Assembly (NCBI GenBank): GCA_027365175.1
Contig: DAHXNY010000008.1
Span: 1-40,920, forward strand
DNA length: 40,920 nucleotides
Source of the DNA: Microcaldota archaeon
GTDB lineage: Archaea > Micrarchaeota > Micrarchaeia > Micrarchaeales > CABMGC01
Direction: 5' to 3'
Shown piece after piece: positions 21,616 to 31,204 of this stretch (positions are counted from its first letter, which is position 1; each line of letters opens with the position of its first letter). The notes under the pieces were generated by a model, which saw only the letters and a list, made by a program, of their open reading frames with translations, had not been told where the DNA came from and did not search any database. The translations under genes and the position numbers were made by a program.

Positions 21616-24600
21616 GTTCCCCAACTCAAAGGTACCTGCTCCGTGTATGTTATCGGCAACTGGTTGTTATAAAGCTGATATACTTGGCCAGGCGTAAGAG
21701 AGGCGTTATAGTATTCTATATTTGCAATGCTGCCTGCAAGATTAGGGCCGACGACAATAGGGCTTGAGGATATTCCTGATGAAGAGGTGCCTTTGGCAAG
21801 AAGCACTCCATCGGCATAATAACTTACGTTATTTCTATCAAATGTGCCTACCACATATGTCCATTTTCCAATAGGGAATGTGGTAACACTATTGGAGGTC
21901 GCACCTCCTCCGCCGACTACGAATCCTTGTTTTGAAGAGGTTCTGAAAAGCCCATAATATGAACTTCCAGGAGTGCCTAGATAAACTCCGGATCCCGAGA
22001 CCGGCTGATCCAGATAAACCCAGGAGGCTATGCTGAAGCGCTGATAATTGCGATTATTCGCTACCATTGCATTTCCTGAACCTACTGAGGATATCCCATA
22101 TCCGCCCAATCCAGGTATGGCAGACGGATTTGACAGATATTCATATGTTGTAACGTTCTCCACTCCGTTATTCCCGTTGCCGCTGTAATCATTTGCATTG
22201 CCATTCAGCGGCCACCATGCAACAAGCCCGTCATTAGGCCTGGGCATCCCATAGAATCCGGAGTTGTATAACGTGCTGATTTCGCTTTTAGGCAACGCTT
22301 CGCTATATAGCTGCACATCTGCAATGACTCCATTAAACCCGTATGAATCGCCAGATGCATAAGAATTACCTATCTCAAATGGGACCGCCTGCGCAAGATC
22401 AAGGTGTGGGCTCAGCATAACAGAATTAACTGTCGTATTATCCATGTATACTGATGCCTGCCCTGTGCTTCCGTTATACTCTGCAGTTACCATCTCCCAA
22501 GTATTCAGAGGGAAGTTAGGTGTTACACTGGTCCACTTTACAATTTGTCCTGCAACGGTTAACGGATATTCTGAAGCGGCAAAATCCGTACAACCATAAA
22601 ACTGGAATCCGGTGCTCCCAGAGATGTCTCCAGCTATACCTTCCCAACCTGTGCATGAGTTCATGTATATCCATGCGGTTACTGTGAACGATCCGCTTGT
22701 CAATATATCTGCATAATTGTTTATACTATTGACAGCCATGTAACTGTCATATGCCTGGTTGAAACCAGTTGCAAGGAAGCTACCTATATTGTTATTTCCA
22801 TATTGTTGTACCTTCGGACCAGTGAAACCAAAGCTTCCTACACCAAAGCCGTTGTTCCCGTTTCCTGAATAATCATTAGTATTCCCATTCAGCGGCCACC
22901 AGCCTTCGTCAGTTATGCCCTGCCCTGTTTCCTGGGAACCTCCAATACCTTTATTATATAACTGCAGCACCTCTTGCTGTGTCAGACTTCCTTTATATAA
23001 TTGGACGTTTGCAATCTGTCCGGTGAATGAACTTGCACCAGGACAGCCATATGAAGAAGAACTACGATTGGATCCTATTACCATATCCAATGTATTTGCA
23101 GAAGCAGACCATACTCCGCTCGACGTAGGTCCATATATCTGTGCACCGTCTACATACATGGATATTTCACTAGATGCTCCTTGTGTAGTCAATACTATGT
23201 TGTACCATCTGTTATTCGATAAATTGTAAGTTCCAGTTGCACTCTCTCCGCCAGAACCATCTCCGAATATTATCTGCTGGTTACCTACGCATGCAGCATA
23301 TCCGCCAGGTTTGAATACTACGGACTCAAGTTTCTGTGTTTGTGATGGCGATACCCAAAAGGACAGGCTGATAGGAGTATTGTAAAGCTCCGTACTGGCA
23401 GAATTTGGAACATCCACATAGCTACTATATCCTGAGAACTGGCCGACGTAATTGACGCTGTTCCAATATCCGTTCTCCAGAGTGCCAGATGCCGAACTGT
23501 TAGCAAGATTGAAGAGTACGTTGCCCTGGTTGGTATTCAGCGGCCACCAGCCTGTAAGATTCTTTACAGTATACACATTTCCTTCGAAAGGATTGACCTT
23601 GACCGTTGCATATCCTGTATTGTTCGTCTGCATCAGGAAAGCTGTTGCAATACCATTATTATTTGTAAAATTGGATGCTGACTGTCCATTTCCCTCAAAG
23701 CTGCCAAGAGTTGATGAAAAGCCTACAAGGTCCCCTTTTACAGGAGACAGAGTGGCATTTGTCACATTTGCATATATCTGAGCAACTGTGGGATAAGCTA
23801 TCAGATATGCTCTTCCGTTATTGTTGTTTCCGCTGTAGTCATTCGCATTTCCGTTCAGCGGCCACCATGCTGACAGATTTTCTGATTGCACAGGCTGCCC
23901 GTTTATCCCACCGTTCTGAAGCTGGGCTATCTGGTTAGAGTTAAGTGCGGTGCTGTATATCTGCAAGTCAGATAACGAGCCGTTAAAAGGGCTGCTGCTT
24001 TGGCAGGCTCCCTGGCCGTTATCGTATGTATAACCGGTTGAACCCATAACGAGATTATATATATAGCTTGCAGGATCCATAGGGACCACGCCTTTTGCAA
24101 TAGTCTTTCTCCCATTCACATAAAGGGTGAGAAGGTTTGTTGCATCGGAGTAGGTCCATGCTACAAAATACCACGTATTGCTCTTTATGGGAAGGAAAGC
24201 CGCTGAAGAACCCTTATTTATATTCTGGAAACCGCCGTATATGTTATTCCCAGACACGTATATCATAGGGCCAAAGCAGTAACTTCCCTGCTGAGACGTC
24301 CCATAATTGACCACTGCCATATCTCCTAAACCAGAAGGTAGCTGTTTTACATATACCCATGAAGACATTGTTATTGAATTGTAAACAAATGGTTGCAGGA
24401 GGCTGGGGGAGTTTGCAACATAGACGTAACTGCTCTGTCCGTTCATCTGTGCAACATGCGTTACCTTCGTATATACATTCAGTCCGGAATTCTGTGCAGA
24501 TGTGGTGTTGCAGACATAATCTATGCATATGTCCCCATGAGAATTCTGAATATAGATAAGGCCGCTTGCAACAGGCATGTTATACGTATGGATGGCGTTT

Positions 24601-24962
24601 GGAGACGCATACTTCTGAGAGGATATTACTCTTCCTACAGGGGCATAAGCATATGCATATGAGAGCTTCCCAGTAGCGTTATTATACACTATCACCGTCC
24701 CTGAAGAAGTGACAGATAGGTTATAGCCGACAAGCCCTGTGCCTGAAGGCAGGCTGACGTTCTGCGCATAACCGTTTCCAGAGGTTGACGCTATGCTAAT
24801 ATCCTGTGCTATGCTCTGGGCGATTACCTGCAGCTGCGCATAATCCTGCTGCTGTGATGACTGCACGCGCTGTGTTGCTACTAAGCCGAATATCAGCACG
24901 AATATTATCAGCACGAAGGAGAATACTATCACGTAGTCTATTGAGAGTTGGGCCTTTATCAT
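21612..24962 (-). CDS. Giant LamG-domain surface protein with class III signal
   Basis: An 1116-residue protein. The start MIKAQLSIDYVIVFSFVLIIF has the QLSIDY class III signal used by archaeal pilins and related surface proteins. Then come four LamG/concanavalin-like domains, each ending in a LQIYS..L...QI..LY/LQNGGI-type strand and followed by a GWWPLNGNxNDYSGNxNNG linker: about residues 175-350, 500-665, 715-900 and 955-1110. Between the first and second lies an Ig-like (Big1-type) domain at ~405-480. LamG domains usually bind glycans or proteins, so host or biofilm adhesion is likely. I chose ATG 24962 because the signal begins there. Its 3' end is coupled to a pilin-like gene. Confidence 0.82.
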   Translation of the reverse strand: MIKAQLSIDYVIVFSFVLIIFVLIFGLVATQRVQSSQQQDYAQLQVIAQSIAQDISIASTSGNGYAQNVSLPSGTGLVGYNLSVTSSGTVIVYNNATGKLSYAYAYAPVGRVISSQKYASPNAIHTYNMPVASGLIYIQNSHGDICIDYVCNTTSAQNSGLNVYTKVTHVAQMNGQSSYVYVANSPSLLQPFVYNSITMSSWVYVKQLPSGLGDMAVVNYGTSQQGSYCFGPMIYVSGNNIYGGFQNINKGSSAAFLPIKSNTWYFVAWTYSDATNLLTLYVNGRKTIAKGVVPMDPASYIYNLVMGSTGYTYDNGQGACQSSSPFNGSLSDLQIYSTALNSNQIAQLQNGGINGQPVQSENLSAWWPLNGNANDYSGNNNNGRAYLIAYPTVAQIYANVTNATLSPVKGDLVGFSSTLGSFEGNGQSASNFTNNNGIATAFLMQTNNTGYATVKVNPFEGNVYTVKNLTGWWPLNTNQGNVLFNLANSSASGTLENGYWNSVNYVGQFSGYSSYVDVPNSASTELYNTPISLSFWVSPSQTQKLESVVFKPGGYAACVGNQQIIFGDGSGGESATGTYNLSNNRWYNIVLTTQGASSEISMYVDGAQIYGPTSSGVWSASANTLDMVIGSNRSSSSYGCPGASSFTGQIANVQLYKGSLTQQEVLQLYNKGIGGSQETGQGITDEGWWPLNGNTNDYSGNGNNGFGVGSFGFTGPKVQQYGNNNIGSFLATGFNQAYDSYMAVNSINNYADILTSGSFTVTAWIYMNSCTGWEGIAGDISGSTGFQFYGCTDFAASEYPLTVAGQIVKWTSVTPNFPLNTWEMVTAEYNGSTGQASVYMDNTTVNSVMLSPHLDLAQAVPFEIGNSYASGDSYGFNGVIADVQLYSEALPKSEISTLYNSGFYGMPRPNDGLVAWWPLNGNANDYSGNGNNGVENVTTYEYLSNPSAIPGLGGYGISSVGSGNAMVANNRNYQRFSIASWVYLDQPVSGSGVYLGTPGSSYYGLFRTSSKQGFVVGGGGATSNSVTTFPIGKWTYVVGTFDRNNVSYYADGVLLAKGTSSSGISSSPIVVGPNLAGSIANIEYYNASLTPGQVYQLYNNQLPITYTEQVPLSWGT

Positions 24963-25035
24963 TGCAACGCAATTTATACTAATCAACGCAGCTTAAAAAA
25001 GATTTAGTTACATAACAGGCAAGTTTTACAGATAC

Positions 25036-25047
25036 ATATTTAAATTG
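25036..25047 (+). promoter_or_regulatory. TATA box of the sORF-LamG operon
   Basis: ATATTTAAATTG about 25 bases before ATG 25065. The large LamG gene starts 107 bases further down, so without the small ORF its leader would be unusually long for this genome. Confidence 0.5.
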
Positions 25048-25064
25048 TCAAACAGAAGTTAATC

Positions 25065-25175
25065 ATGTGGCCAGAAATGAAAACATACGTGCACAATGCT
25101 GTATCTAAAAACTATTATGATTACTGGTGCACGGCACAGGATGATTTGTCGATGGCAAAGCGTGTTTGCAAATGA
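25065..25175 (+). CDS. 36-residue ORF overlapping the next surface-protein gene
   Basis: An uninterrupted 36-codon ORF whose start lies where transcription should begin and whose TGA overlaps the ATG of the following gene as ATGA (25172-25175). The peptide has an aromatic centre (NYYDYW), two Cys and a basic C-terminus (MAKRVCK); no membrane segment or known family. The promoter spacing and the precise overlap argue it is translated, as a regulatory leader peptide or a small partner. A shorter start (ATG 25077) is possible. A gap of leader RNA without coding role is the alternative. Confidence 0.5.
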   Translation: MWPEMKTYVHNAVSKNYYDYWCTAQDDLSMAKRVCK

Positions 25176-27481
25176 AAGGGATTGTCTTTACATTGGATGC
25201 AGTTTTTGCAATAATGATAGCCACAATTGCCATATCAATTCTTCTTTACTTCCATTACACCTCTATAAACCAATATTCCATATCGGTAACGTCCGTCAAC
25301 AAGCTTGTATACCTGCTATCTGCAACTACTCTTGGCAATTTCACAGGTAGCCCTCTCGCCGCACAGATGAATAACCAGTATCAAGGCAGGCAGCAGACAT
25401 GGCCTGAATTTTACCAGAATAATTCAAATGATGCAAGCAATCCGAACGGCCCATATTCCGACAGCCTGCTGCTTGTTTTTAATTCGACCGGCGCCATATA
25501 TCCGAATTCGGTTATTGCAGGGAACGGAAGCATATTCTTCATGGAAAATTATCCGAACAGCAATACTCTTCTAGGTCACACTTCGATATTGGGCAGCATT
25601 CCCTCTTACTCACACAGCTATCCAAACGCATTTTTTGGCACCAATCCTAACTATGCCACGGTTGCTAACTCTATGACAGATATTACTGCAGACTTATTAT
25701 ACAATAATATTCCGATATATGCGAATAAAACTGCATTAACCGCAGCAGGCCAATGGGTCAACAAAAACGCAATACCTTCATCAGGGGTAGTTTCATCTCC
25801 GATGCTGGCTTATGACAATATCATACTTGTTCCAATCTACACGAGCAGCAACGCGGCAGAAACTGGGATAATGGGATTCTATGCCAACAACGGCACAGAG
25901 GCATGGACCATAAATGCAGGAGGCGAAGTTAACTCCATCGCAATAGTTTCAGGATCCATAGCTGCGGAGGTGGGGAACACCGTTAAAATATTCTCATTTC
26001 AAAACTACGGCACTCCGTTTAGCATATACGATACAGCCTATCCGTATATGCCTACGGGTATGGTAGTTTACGATGGATCTGTCCATGTTGCAAATTCTGC
26101 ATTGATTTCAGGAATGTCTGCTTACAACGGCTCCCTGTTTTACCAATCTGTGTCTGATTACACTTCTGCAACAGGGAACGTGAACACTGGCGCATGGAAG
26201 GTATACATGCCTTCATACGTTGGCCAGGCATTGTCCAATAGCCAGCCTGTCGCATCTAACGGCAACCTGTACACGCTGTGGTCTAATAACTACCTTGTGG
26301 ATCAAAACACAAACAACGGCGCAATAAAGTGGGTATTACACATACCATATCCGGGCACTCTCTCGCCGCACATGGTGCTTGCATACGGGGAGCTGTTTGT
26401 AACGGTAGGCAATAAACTGCTTGGATTCGGGAGCTGCCCCGGAAATTCAAACATGTCTCTTCTTTCCAACATGGTCTCTCTTTACGTGAACACACTGTCA
26501 AGCTGTACAGACGCTCTGCTGAACACTGCAAATCCCTCACAGAACGCTTCCATAACGGTCAATGCTATAGATTCCCCTGGTGTAGTTTATTTTGATTTCA
26601 TGTACCCATACGTGATGAACTTCACCGGAAGCCACAATAATTATGTCGATATCGGAAACAACAGCTCCCTTAGTCCAGAGGCAGGCTCTTCTGGAAGAAT
26701 GTCCCTCTGCACGTGGTACAGGATAAACTCATTATCCGGATATAATGGCCCTTTGATAAAAGGAAATGCTCCTCCGAGCAGCGGCAATGCCTGGGAGTAC
26801 ACGCTTGACCAGGAAGGCTATGTTCCAGGCGTATATACGCACCCTTCATTTACTGTATGGAGTCCGTCAGGAGCAAACATTGCGTTCGGAGAAGCAAACG
26901 CCGTGACTTTTAATAGCATGGTAAATAACTGGTCATTTGCGTGTTTCACGTACAATTATCCAGGCCAGAAAGCATACTACTACTTTAACGGGAGGCAGTA
27001 TAATGCAAGCATTACCAGTGCATATGGTCCGGCTTCTGCAGGCACCGGCAGCCTTATCGTAGGCTCTGGAGAGAATCACACGGATCCAACAGGCAAGCCT
27101 GGCTATTCAAACGTAGCAGTGGCCGATCTCCAGATCTACAACACAATACTCTCATACAACCAGATAAAACTCCTATATAGCCAAGGCATTACTGCCTCTC
27201 CGGTACAGTCTACCGGACTTGTAGGATGGTGGCCGCTTGGAGGAGACGCTAATGACTACAGCGGTAACGGACATACAGGATTCCCATACAATGCTATCTC
27301 AACATATGCGGGATTCATTTCTCCCGGTTATCTTGATGCGTATGATATCGAAGTGTCCAGGGCGGTTGTAACGGCCCAGGGTCCATCTGCAATATTCTAC
27401 AATGCCGGTGGAAATACAGTATATTGGATAAATTATCCTCAGAACAGCACATATCCTGCAGGTGTTTATACTTGGAAATAG
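25172..27481 (+). CDS. Surface protein with beta-propeller and LamG domains
   Basis: A 769-residue protein. MKGIVFTLDAVFAIMIATIAISILL is a class III-like N-terminus (charged residue then helix, with FTLDAVFA in place of QLSIDY). Residues ~205-425 contain PQQ-like beta-propeller repeats (MLAYDNIILVPI, GFYANNGTEAWTINAGG, GNLYTLWSNNYLVDQNTNNGAIKW), and ~480-670 a LamG domain ending DLQIYNTILSYNQIKLLYSQGI, followed by the VGWWPLGGDANDYSGN linker. The product is surface-exposed with many sequons. ATG 25172 is chosen over a TTG six bases earlier. It is followed ten bases later by another LamG protein, so they form an operon. Confidence 0.8.
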   Translation: MKGIVFTLDAVFAIMIATIAISILLYFHYTSINQYSISVTSVNKLVYLLSATTLGNFTGSPLAAQMNNQYQGRQQTWPEFYQNNSNDASNPNGPYSDSLLLVFNSTGAIYPNSVIAGNGSIFFMENYPNSNTLLGHTSILGSIPSYSHSYPNAFFGTNPNYATVANSMTDITADLLYNNIPIYANKTALTAAGQWVNKNAIPSSGVVSSPMLAYDNIILVPIYTSSNAAETGIMGFYANNGTEAWTINAGGEVNSIAIVSGSIAAEVGNTVKIFSFQNYGTPFSIYDTAYPYMPTGMVVYDGSVHVANSALISGMSAYNGSLFYQSVSDYTSATGNVNTGAWKVYMPSYVGQALSNSQPVASNGNLYTLWSNNYLVDQNTNNGAIKWVLHIPYPGTLSPHMVLAYGELFVTVGNKLLGFGSCPGNSNMSLLSNMVSLYVNTLSSCTDALLNTANPSQNASITVNAIDSPGVVYFDFMYPYVMNFTGSHNNYVDIGNNSSLSPEAGSSGRMSLCTWYRINSLSGYNGPLIKGNAPPSSGNAWEYTLDQEGYVPGVYTHPSFTVWSPSGANIAFGEANAVTFNSMVNNWSFACFTYNYPGQKAYYYFNGRQYNASITSAYGPASAGTGSLIVGSGENHTDPTGKPGYSNVAVADLQIYNTILSYNQIKLLYSQGITASPVQSTGLVGWWPLGGDANDYSGNGHTGFPYNAISTYAGFISPGYLDAYDIEVSRAVVTAQGPSAIFYNAGGNTVYWINYPQNSTYPAGVYTWK

Positions 27482-27491
27482 GTAATTGTTT

Positions 27492-30400
27492 ATGAAAGCG
27501 CAGCTTATGACTATAAGTGTACTGGTGCTATTCGTTCTTATGCTTGCAGAGCTGATAATATTCATCACGCTCACTACTGGATACAATAGCATATCTCAGG
27601 CGTATTCACAACAAACGAATCTTTTAAGTTACAGTTCGCTTATGGCATCAAACAGCAGGGCATTCGCTGCCGAAGCTTTAAGAGCTTCATTGTTCAGCTT
27701 AGCAAATTATGAGAATCCTTATAAACCGACTATACCTTCCAGAGAAACAAACCTAATCTCCAATTCTTCTCTTTATTTAGCATATCTTATAAAGAACGGA
27801 ACGGTTCCGAATATGCAGACATTCGTTCTGTTTAATGGGTTGGGGCCAGGGGCAAACCAGTATCTAACAGAACCTCTTTCAGATCAAATGACATTATATA
27901 CTTTCAATAAGTCCATAATAACGACACCTCCGTATGGGGCATCAAACATCATAATAAACGAGACCATGCCTGTGGTGTATCAGAGCAATCCGTACACCAT
28001 ATCTGTTAAATACACTGAAAATCTAAAATTTAATGTAAGCAGCACAACATATCGTTATTCAATGCCTGTAAACGCAACAATATCCCTCAATGGGACTCCT
28101 GATCTTTTCTACGCCCAACAAGGCATCGTCAGATATATGAACTTCGGAGATATGGGCAGCTTGGTGGAGAATGTGGGAAATGCCCAAGCGCTAAACGGCA
28201 CCACTAACCTGTTTGCTTACGGTTCTGTTTTGGATTACGGCAGCAATACGCTATGTCCTAGCAGCAATACGCTGATAACACCGCAGATAATATTCGCTAC
28301 TGACAATGCCAAGGCAATAAACTGCAACGGCAGCAGTTTTGGAGGAATAATCTCATATACTTCCCCTTCCGCAAGCCCTGCCAACTACGTACCGTATCTC
28401 AATTATCAATTGTCGTCAGATTACATTAGCAACAGCCTGAGCAGCGGCCAGACGGCGCTTTTGTATGGGCCGTCAGCTTCTACTCTGGACATAAGCGGCC
28501 TTAGAAATGCAATTGAAAACGGCTATTATTTTGCATCGCCTTTTGCACCTTCATATCTTGACAGGGCAACAGGAAATCTAGCAAATAGCTCAGTGGATGG
28601 GATATTCACATTCACAGGCCATAGCAGGAAGGTAGCGTATCTCGAAAGCAATTCATACATAACAGGAAACCGCATCAGCACACCAAGCATAACTAATTTT
28701 GAATGGGTATACCCTATGAGCAACCAGTCCTTCGACCCCATAGCAGAATTTGACGGTGCTTCTGCAGGTTCAGGCTTCTATAACATCAGTCTTGACAGCG
28801 GGAACATTGTTATATGGAACGGGGCTAAGAAGTACGCCAGCGCGTTCGAAGTACCTGCATATCAGTGGAGCTTCATAGGCTTCTCCTTGAATGGAACATC
28901 TATAAGAGTGTTTGACAATGGGAATTCCCAGCTCTTCCATTCATTGTCAAACCCGAGCCCAAACGCACAGAATAATGACTGGATAATAGGTGCGCAGCTC
29001 GGCAGCATCAACTATTACACTAAAATGGCCATTGCAAACATCCAGGTGTATGGAAACGTACTGCCGACGCAGCAGGCATACAAGGAATATCAAAACGGCA
29101 TTGGTAGCATCCCTATAGCGAATAACGATATTATGCTATGGATGCCGCTCAATAACAATACGCTTGACTACAGCGGAAGCGGCATCTACGAATTTGTTTT
29201 ATGGTCAGGTGGCATAGGCCACATATATGTTGTAGACGGGCATAATACGACGGTAGGCCATTCAATATACTATGGCCTTCCAGACAATTATAACAGGGAC
29301 AGCGCACTGATAGTGCCTACCGCACAGCCTACCTTCCCTATACCTGGAATACTCTCTTGCAGCAACAACCAGCAGTGCGCTAACTTAACCTCTCCGCATT
29401 TGTACCTTGCAGACATGCCATTGGAATATGGTCCAAGACTTGCAGCCTCTTTCAATCCCAGTGTGAGCAGCATGATAGTGATGCAACAACTAAACGCAAC
29501 GCCTCTTACAAAGTCCACTTCCTTTACTTTCTCAGCATGGCTGTACGGTTACGGGCCCACTACTGGCGGCGAGACGATAGCGAACAGTTCAAGCAATAAC
29601 AACAATGCTGGATTTGACTTGCTATTCTCGAAATTGGGTGGCGGACAGTCTGATTACGTATTATCGATAGCGCCTTGCTGCAATAACAGGGTTCCATGGC
29701 CAAACGGGGTAGACAGCCTGCCTCTGGACACATGGGAGATGGTGACCGCAGAATACAATACGACTACAGGGATAGCAAGCGTGTATCTCAATTCTACCCT
29801 CTTCGTGTCTAAGAATGTGGGAAAAGGGCTTACAGTAGGACAGCTCCTTCCTGTTTATCTGGGAAGCAATAGCGTTTCTGGAGGAGCAGACTCGACATTC
29901 AACGGACTGATGTCAGACACGCAGCTCTACAATGCAACTCTGGATCAGAACCAGATATCCTCGTTGTACTCAGAAGGGACAGGTGGAGCACCTCTTTCAT
30001 TAAGCAGCCTTGTTGCATGGTGGCCGCTGAATGGGAATGCAAACGACTATAGCGGCAATGGAAACGATGGCCTTGCCTATAATCTAACATACACTCCGTT
30101 TACAGGATACTCTGAATACGGGGCATCTACCCCTACTGCAGTATCCAATGAGTGGGAAGCTCTTGGTTTCGGAGCTGCCCCTCAGCAGAGCATTTTCTGG
30201 AACGTTACCGAATGGACAAGCTCAAGCGGCATGCTTCCTTACTCCTCTGTTACGGCAAGTCCTGCGCTTCCGCAGGGGGTCAGTGTCGACACATCAAACA
30301 TCGCAGGATGGTATGGGATACCCACATACAGGAACAATGCCAACGGGCTCTCCGGATTTACGGGGTGGGCTTACGAGAGCAATACCCTCTCTAACAGGCA

Positions 30401-30740
30401 GATAGATCTGATGAATGCAGTGCCATTCCCTGTGCCCTTCAACGGGTTCAACAGCGCAATAGCATGCGGATCAGGAACAGGGTATACTGCTACAGCTAAC
30501 CTTACTCTTACAGGAATATACACCGTAAACGTATATACTACCGGAGCCACTCAGGTGTTCTACAGACAAAAAGGGTCAGATATCTGGAATCCTGTGCTTC
30601 CATCAGCAGCTTGGGGCTCGAACAACGGCCAGACATATTCAGGAAGTTTTACGCTCACTCCTGGAGCATACCAGTTTGCAGTGGACTATGAAGAGTCGTG
30701 CGGGACGGGAACGAGCGCATTCTCAATGAGCTATGGCTAA
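27492..30740 (+). CDS. Giant LamG-domain surface protein, two LamG domains
   Basis: A 1082-residue protein with a pilin-like N-terminus (MKAQLMTISVLVLFVLMLAELIIFI). A ~330-residue N-terminal region of unknown fold is followed by a LamG domain at ~370-535, a linker of the LWMPLNNNTLDYSGSG type, a second LamG at ~675-845 ending SDTQLYNATLDQNQISSLYSEG, the WWPLNGNANDYSGN linker, and a C-terminal ~120-residue beta domain. A GGTAA sequence precedes ATG 27492, ten bases after the previous stop. Paralogous to the other two LamG genes; together they likely form surface adhesive structures. Confidence 0.8.
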   Translation: MKAQLMTISVLVLFVLMLAELIIFITLTTGYNSISQAYSQQTNLLSYSSLMASNSRAFAAEALRASLFSLANYENPYKPTIPSRETNLISNSSLYLAYLIKNGTVPNMQTFVLFNGLGPGANQYLTEPLSDQMTLYTFNKSIITTPPYGASNIIINETMPVVYQSNPYTISVKYTENLKFNVSSTTYRYSMPVNATISLNGTPDLFYAQQGIVRYMNFGDMGSLVENVGNAQALNGTTNLFAYGSVLDYGSNTLCPSSNTLITPQIIFATDNAKAINCNGSSFGGIISYTSPSASPANYVPYLNYQLSSDYISNSLSSGQTALLYGPSASTLDISGLRNAIENGYYFASPFAPSYLDRATGNLANSSVDGIFTFTGHSRKVAYLESNSYITGNRISTPSITNFEWVYPMSNQSFDPIAEFDGASAGSGFYNISLDSGNIVIWNGAKKYASAFEVPAYQWSFIGFSLNGTSIRVFDNGNSQLFHSLSNPSPNAQNNDWIIGAQLGSINYYTKMAIANIQVYGNVLPTQQAYKEYQNGIGSIPIANNDIMLWMPLNNNTLDYSGSGIYEFVLWSGGIGHIYVVDGHNTTVGHSIYYGLPDNYNRDSALIVPTAQPTFPIPGILSCSNNQQCANLTSPHLYLADMPLEYGPRLAASFNPSVSSMIVMQQLNATPLTKSTSFTFSAWLYGYGPTTGGETIANSSSNNNNAGFDLLFSKLGGGQSDYVLSIAPCCNNRVPWPNGVDSLPLDTWEMVTAEYNTTTGIASVYLNSTLFVSKNVGKGLTVGQLLPVYLGSNSVSGGADSTFNGLMSDTQLYNATLDQNQISSLYSEGTGGAPLSLSSLVAWWPLNGNANDYSGNGNDGLAYNLTYTPFTGYSEYGASTPTAVSNEWEALGFGAAPQQSIFWNVTEWTSSSGMLPYSSVTASPALPQGVSVDTSNIAGWYGIPTYRNNANGLSGFTGWAYESNTLSNRQIDLMNAVPFPVPFNGFNSAIACGSGTGYTATANLTLTGIYTVNVYTTGATQVFYRQKGSDIWNPVLPSAAWGSNNGQTYSGSFTLTPGAYQFAVDYEESCGTGTSAFSMSYG

Positions 30741-30794
30741 AGCACAAGCCTAATATATCAGTCTCTATTACTTTCAAAGGATTCGGGTTTTGAT

Positions 30795-31154
30795 ATGCAT
30801 GAGACAGTGGCAAAAACGGACTACAAGCCATTTACCATGACAAAAAAGCAGCTGGCATCAACAGAGTTCACGTTTGTGAACAGCGATAAGAGCGTCATGG
30901 TGGAGCGCATAACCGATGGCAGGAGTCCTGGCTCATACCTGCTGAAAGGATATGTGGAGAGCAAGGACAGGAAAGGTACGTACTTCCAGGTGGATATAGT
31001 AATATCTGATAACAAGCACAACAGCATACCCTGGAGCAACTGCACCTGCACGAGCACCCATTACAGGCCCAATCCGTGCCACCATGCACTAAGGATGCGC
31101 GATGTCTTCCTTGCAAATAGGAATAACATGCTGAAAGGCGCTATGAGAAGGTAA
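30795..31154 (+). CDS. Small SWIM-type zinc finger protein
   Basis: A 119-residue protein with CTC...NPCHH at residues 83-97, matching the SWIM CxC-x(n)-CxH pattern (Cys83, Cys85, Cys95, His97). The preceding ~55 residues form the beta-hairpin lead (GSYLLKGYVES..YFQVDIVIS) typical for SWIM. SWIM domains bind DNA or proteins and here occur alone, without a fused helicase or nuclease. A TATA-like TAATATATC lies about 45 bases upstream. The preceding LamG operon ends 54 bases before it. Confidence 0.65.
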   Translation: MHETVAKTDYKPFTMTKKQLASTEFTFVNSDKSVMVERITDGRSPGSYLLKGYVESKDRKGTYFQVDIVISDNKHNSIPWSNCTCTSTHYRPNPCHHALRMRDVFLANRNNMLKGAMRR

Positions 31155-31204
31155 GAGCAGGAGCAGGATAAACTATATTAATCTGAATTTGCAATGGTAT
31201 TAGT

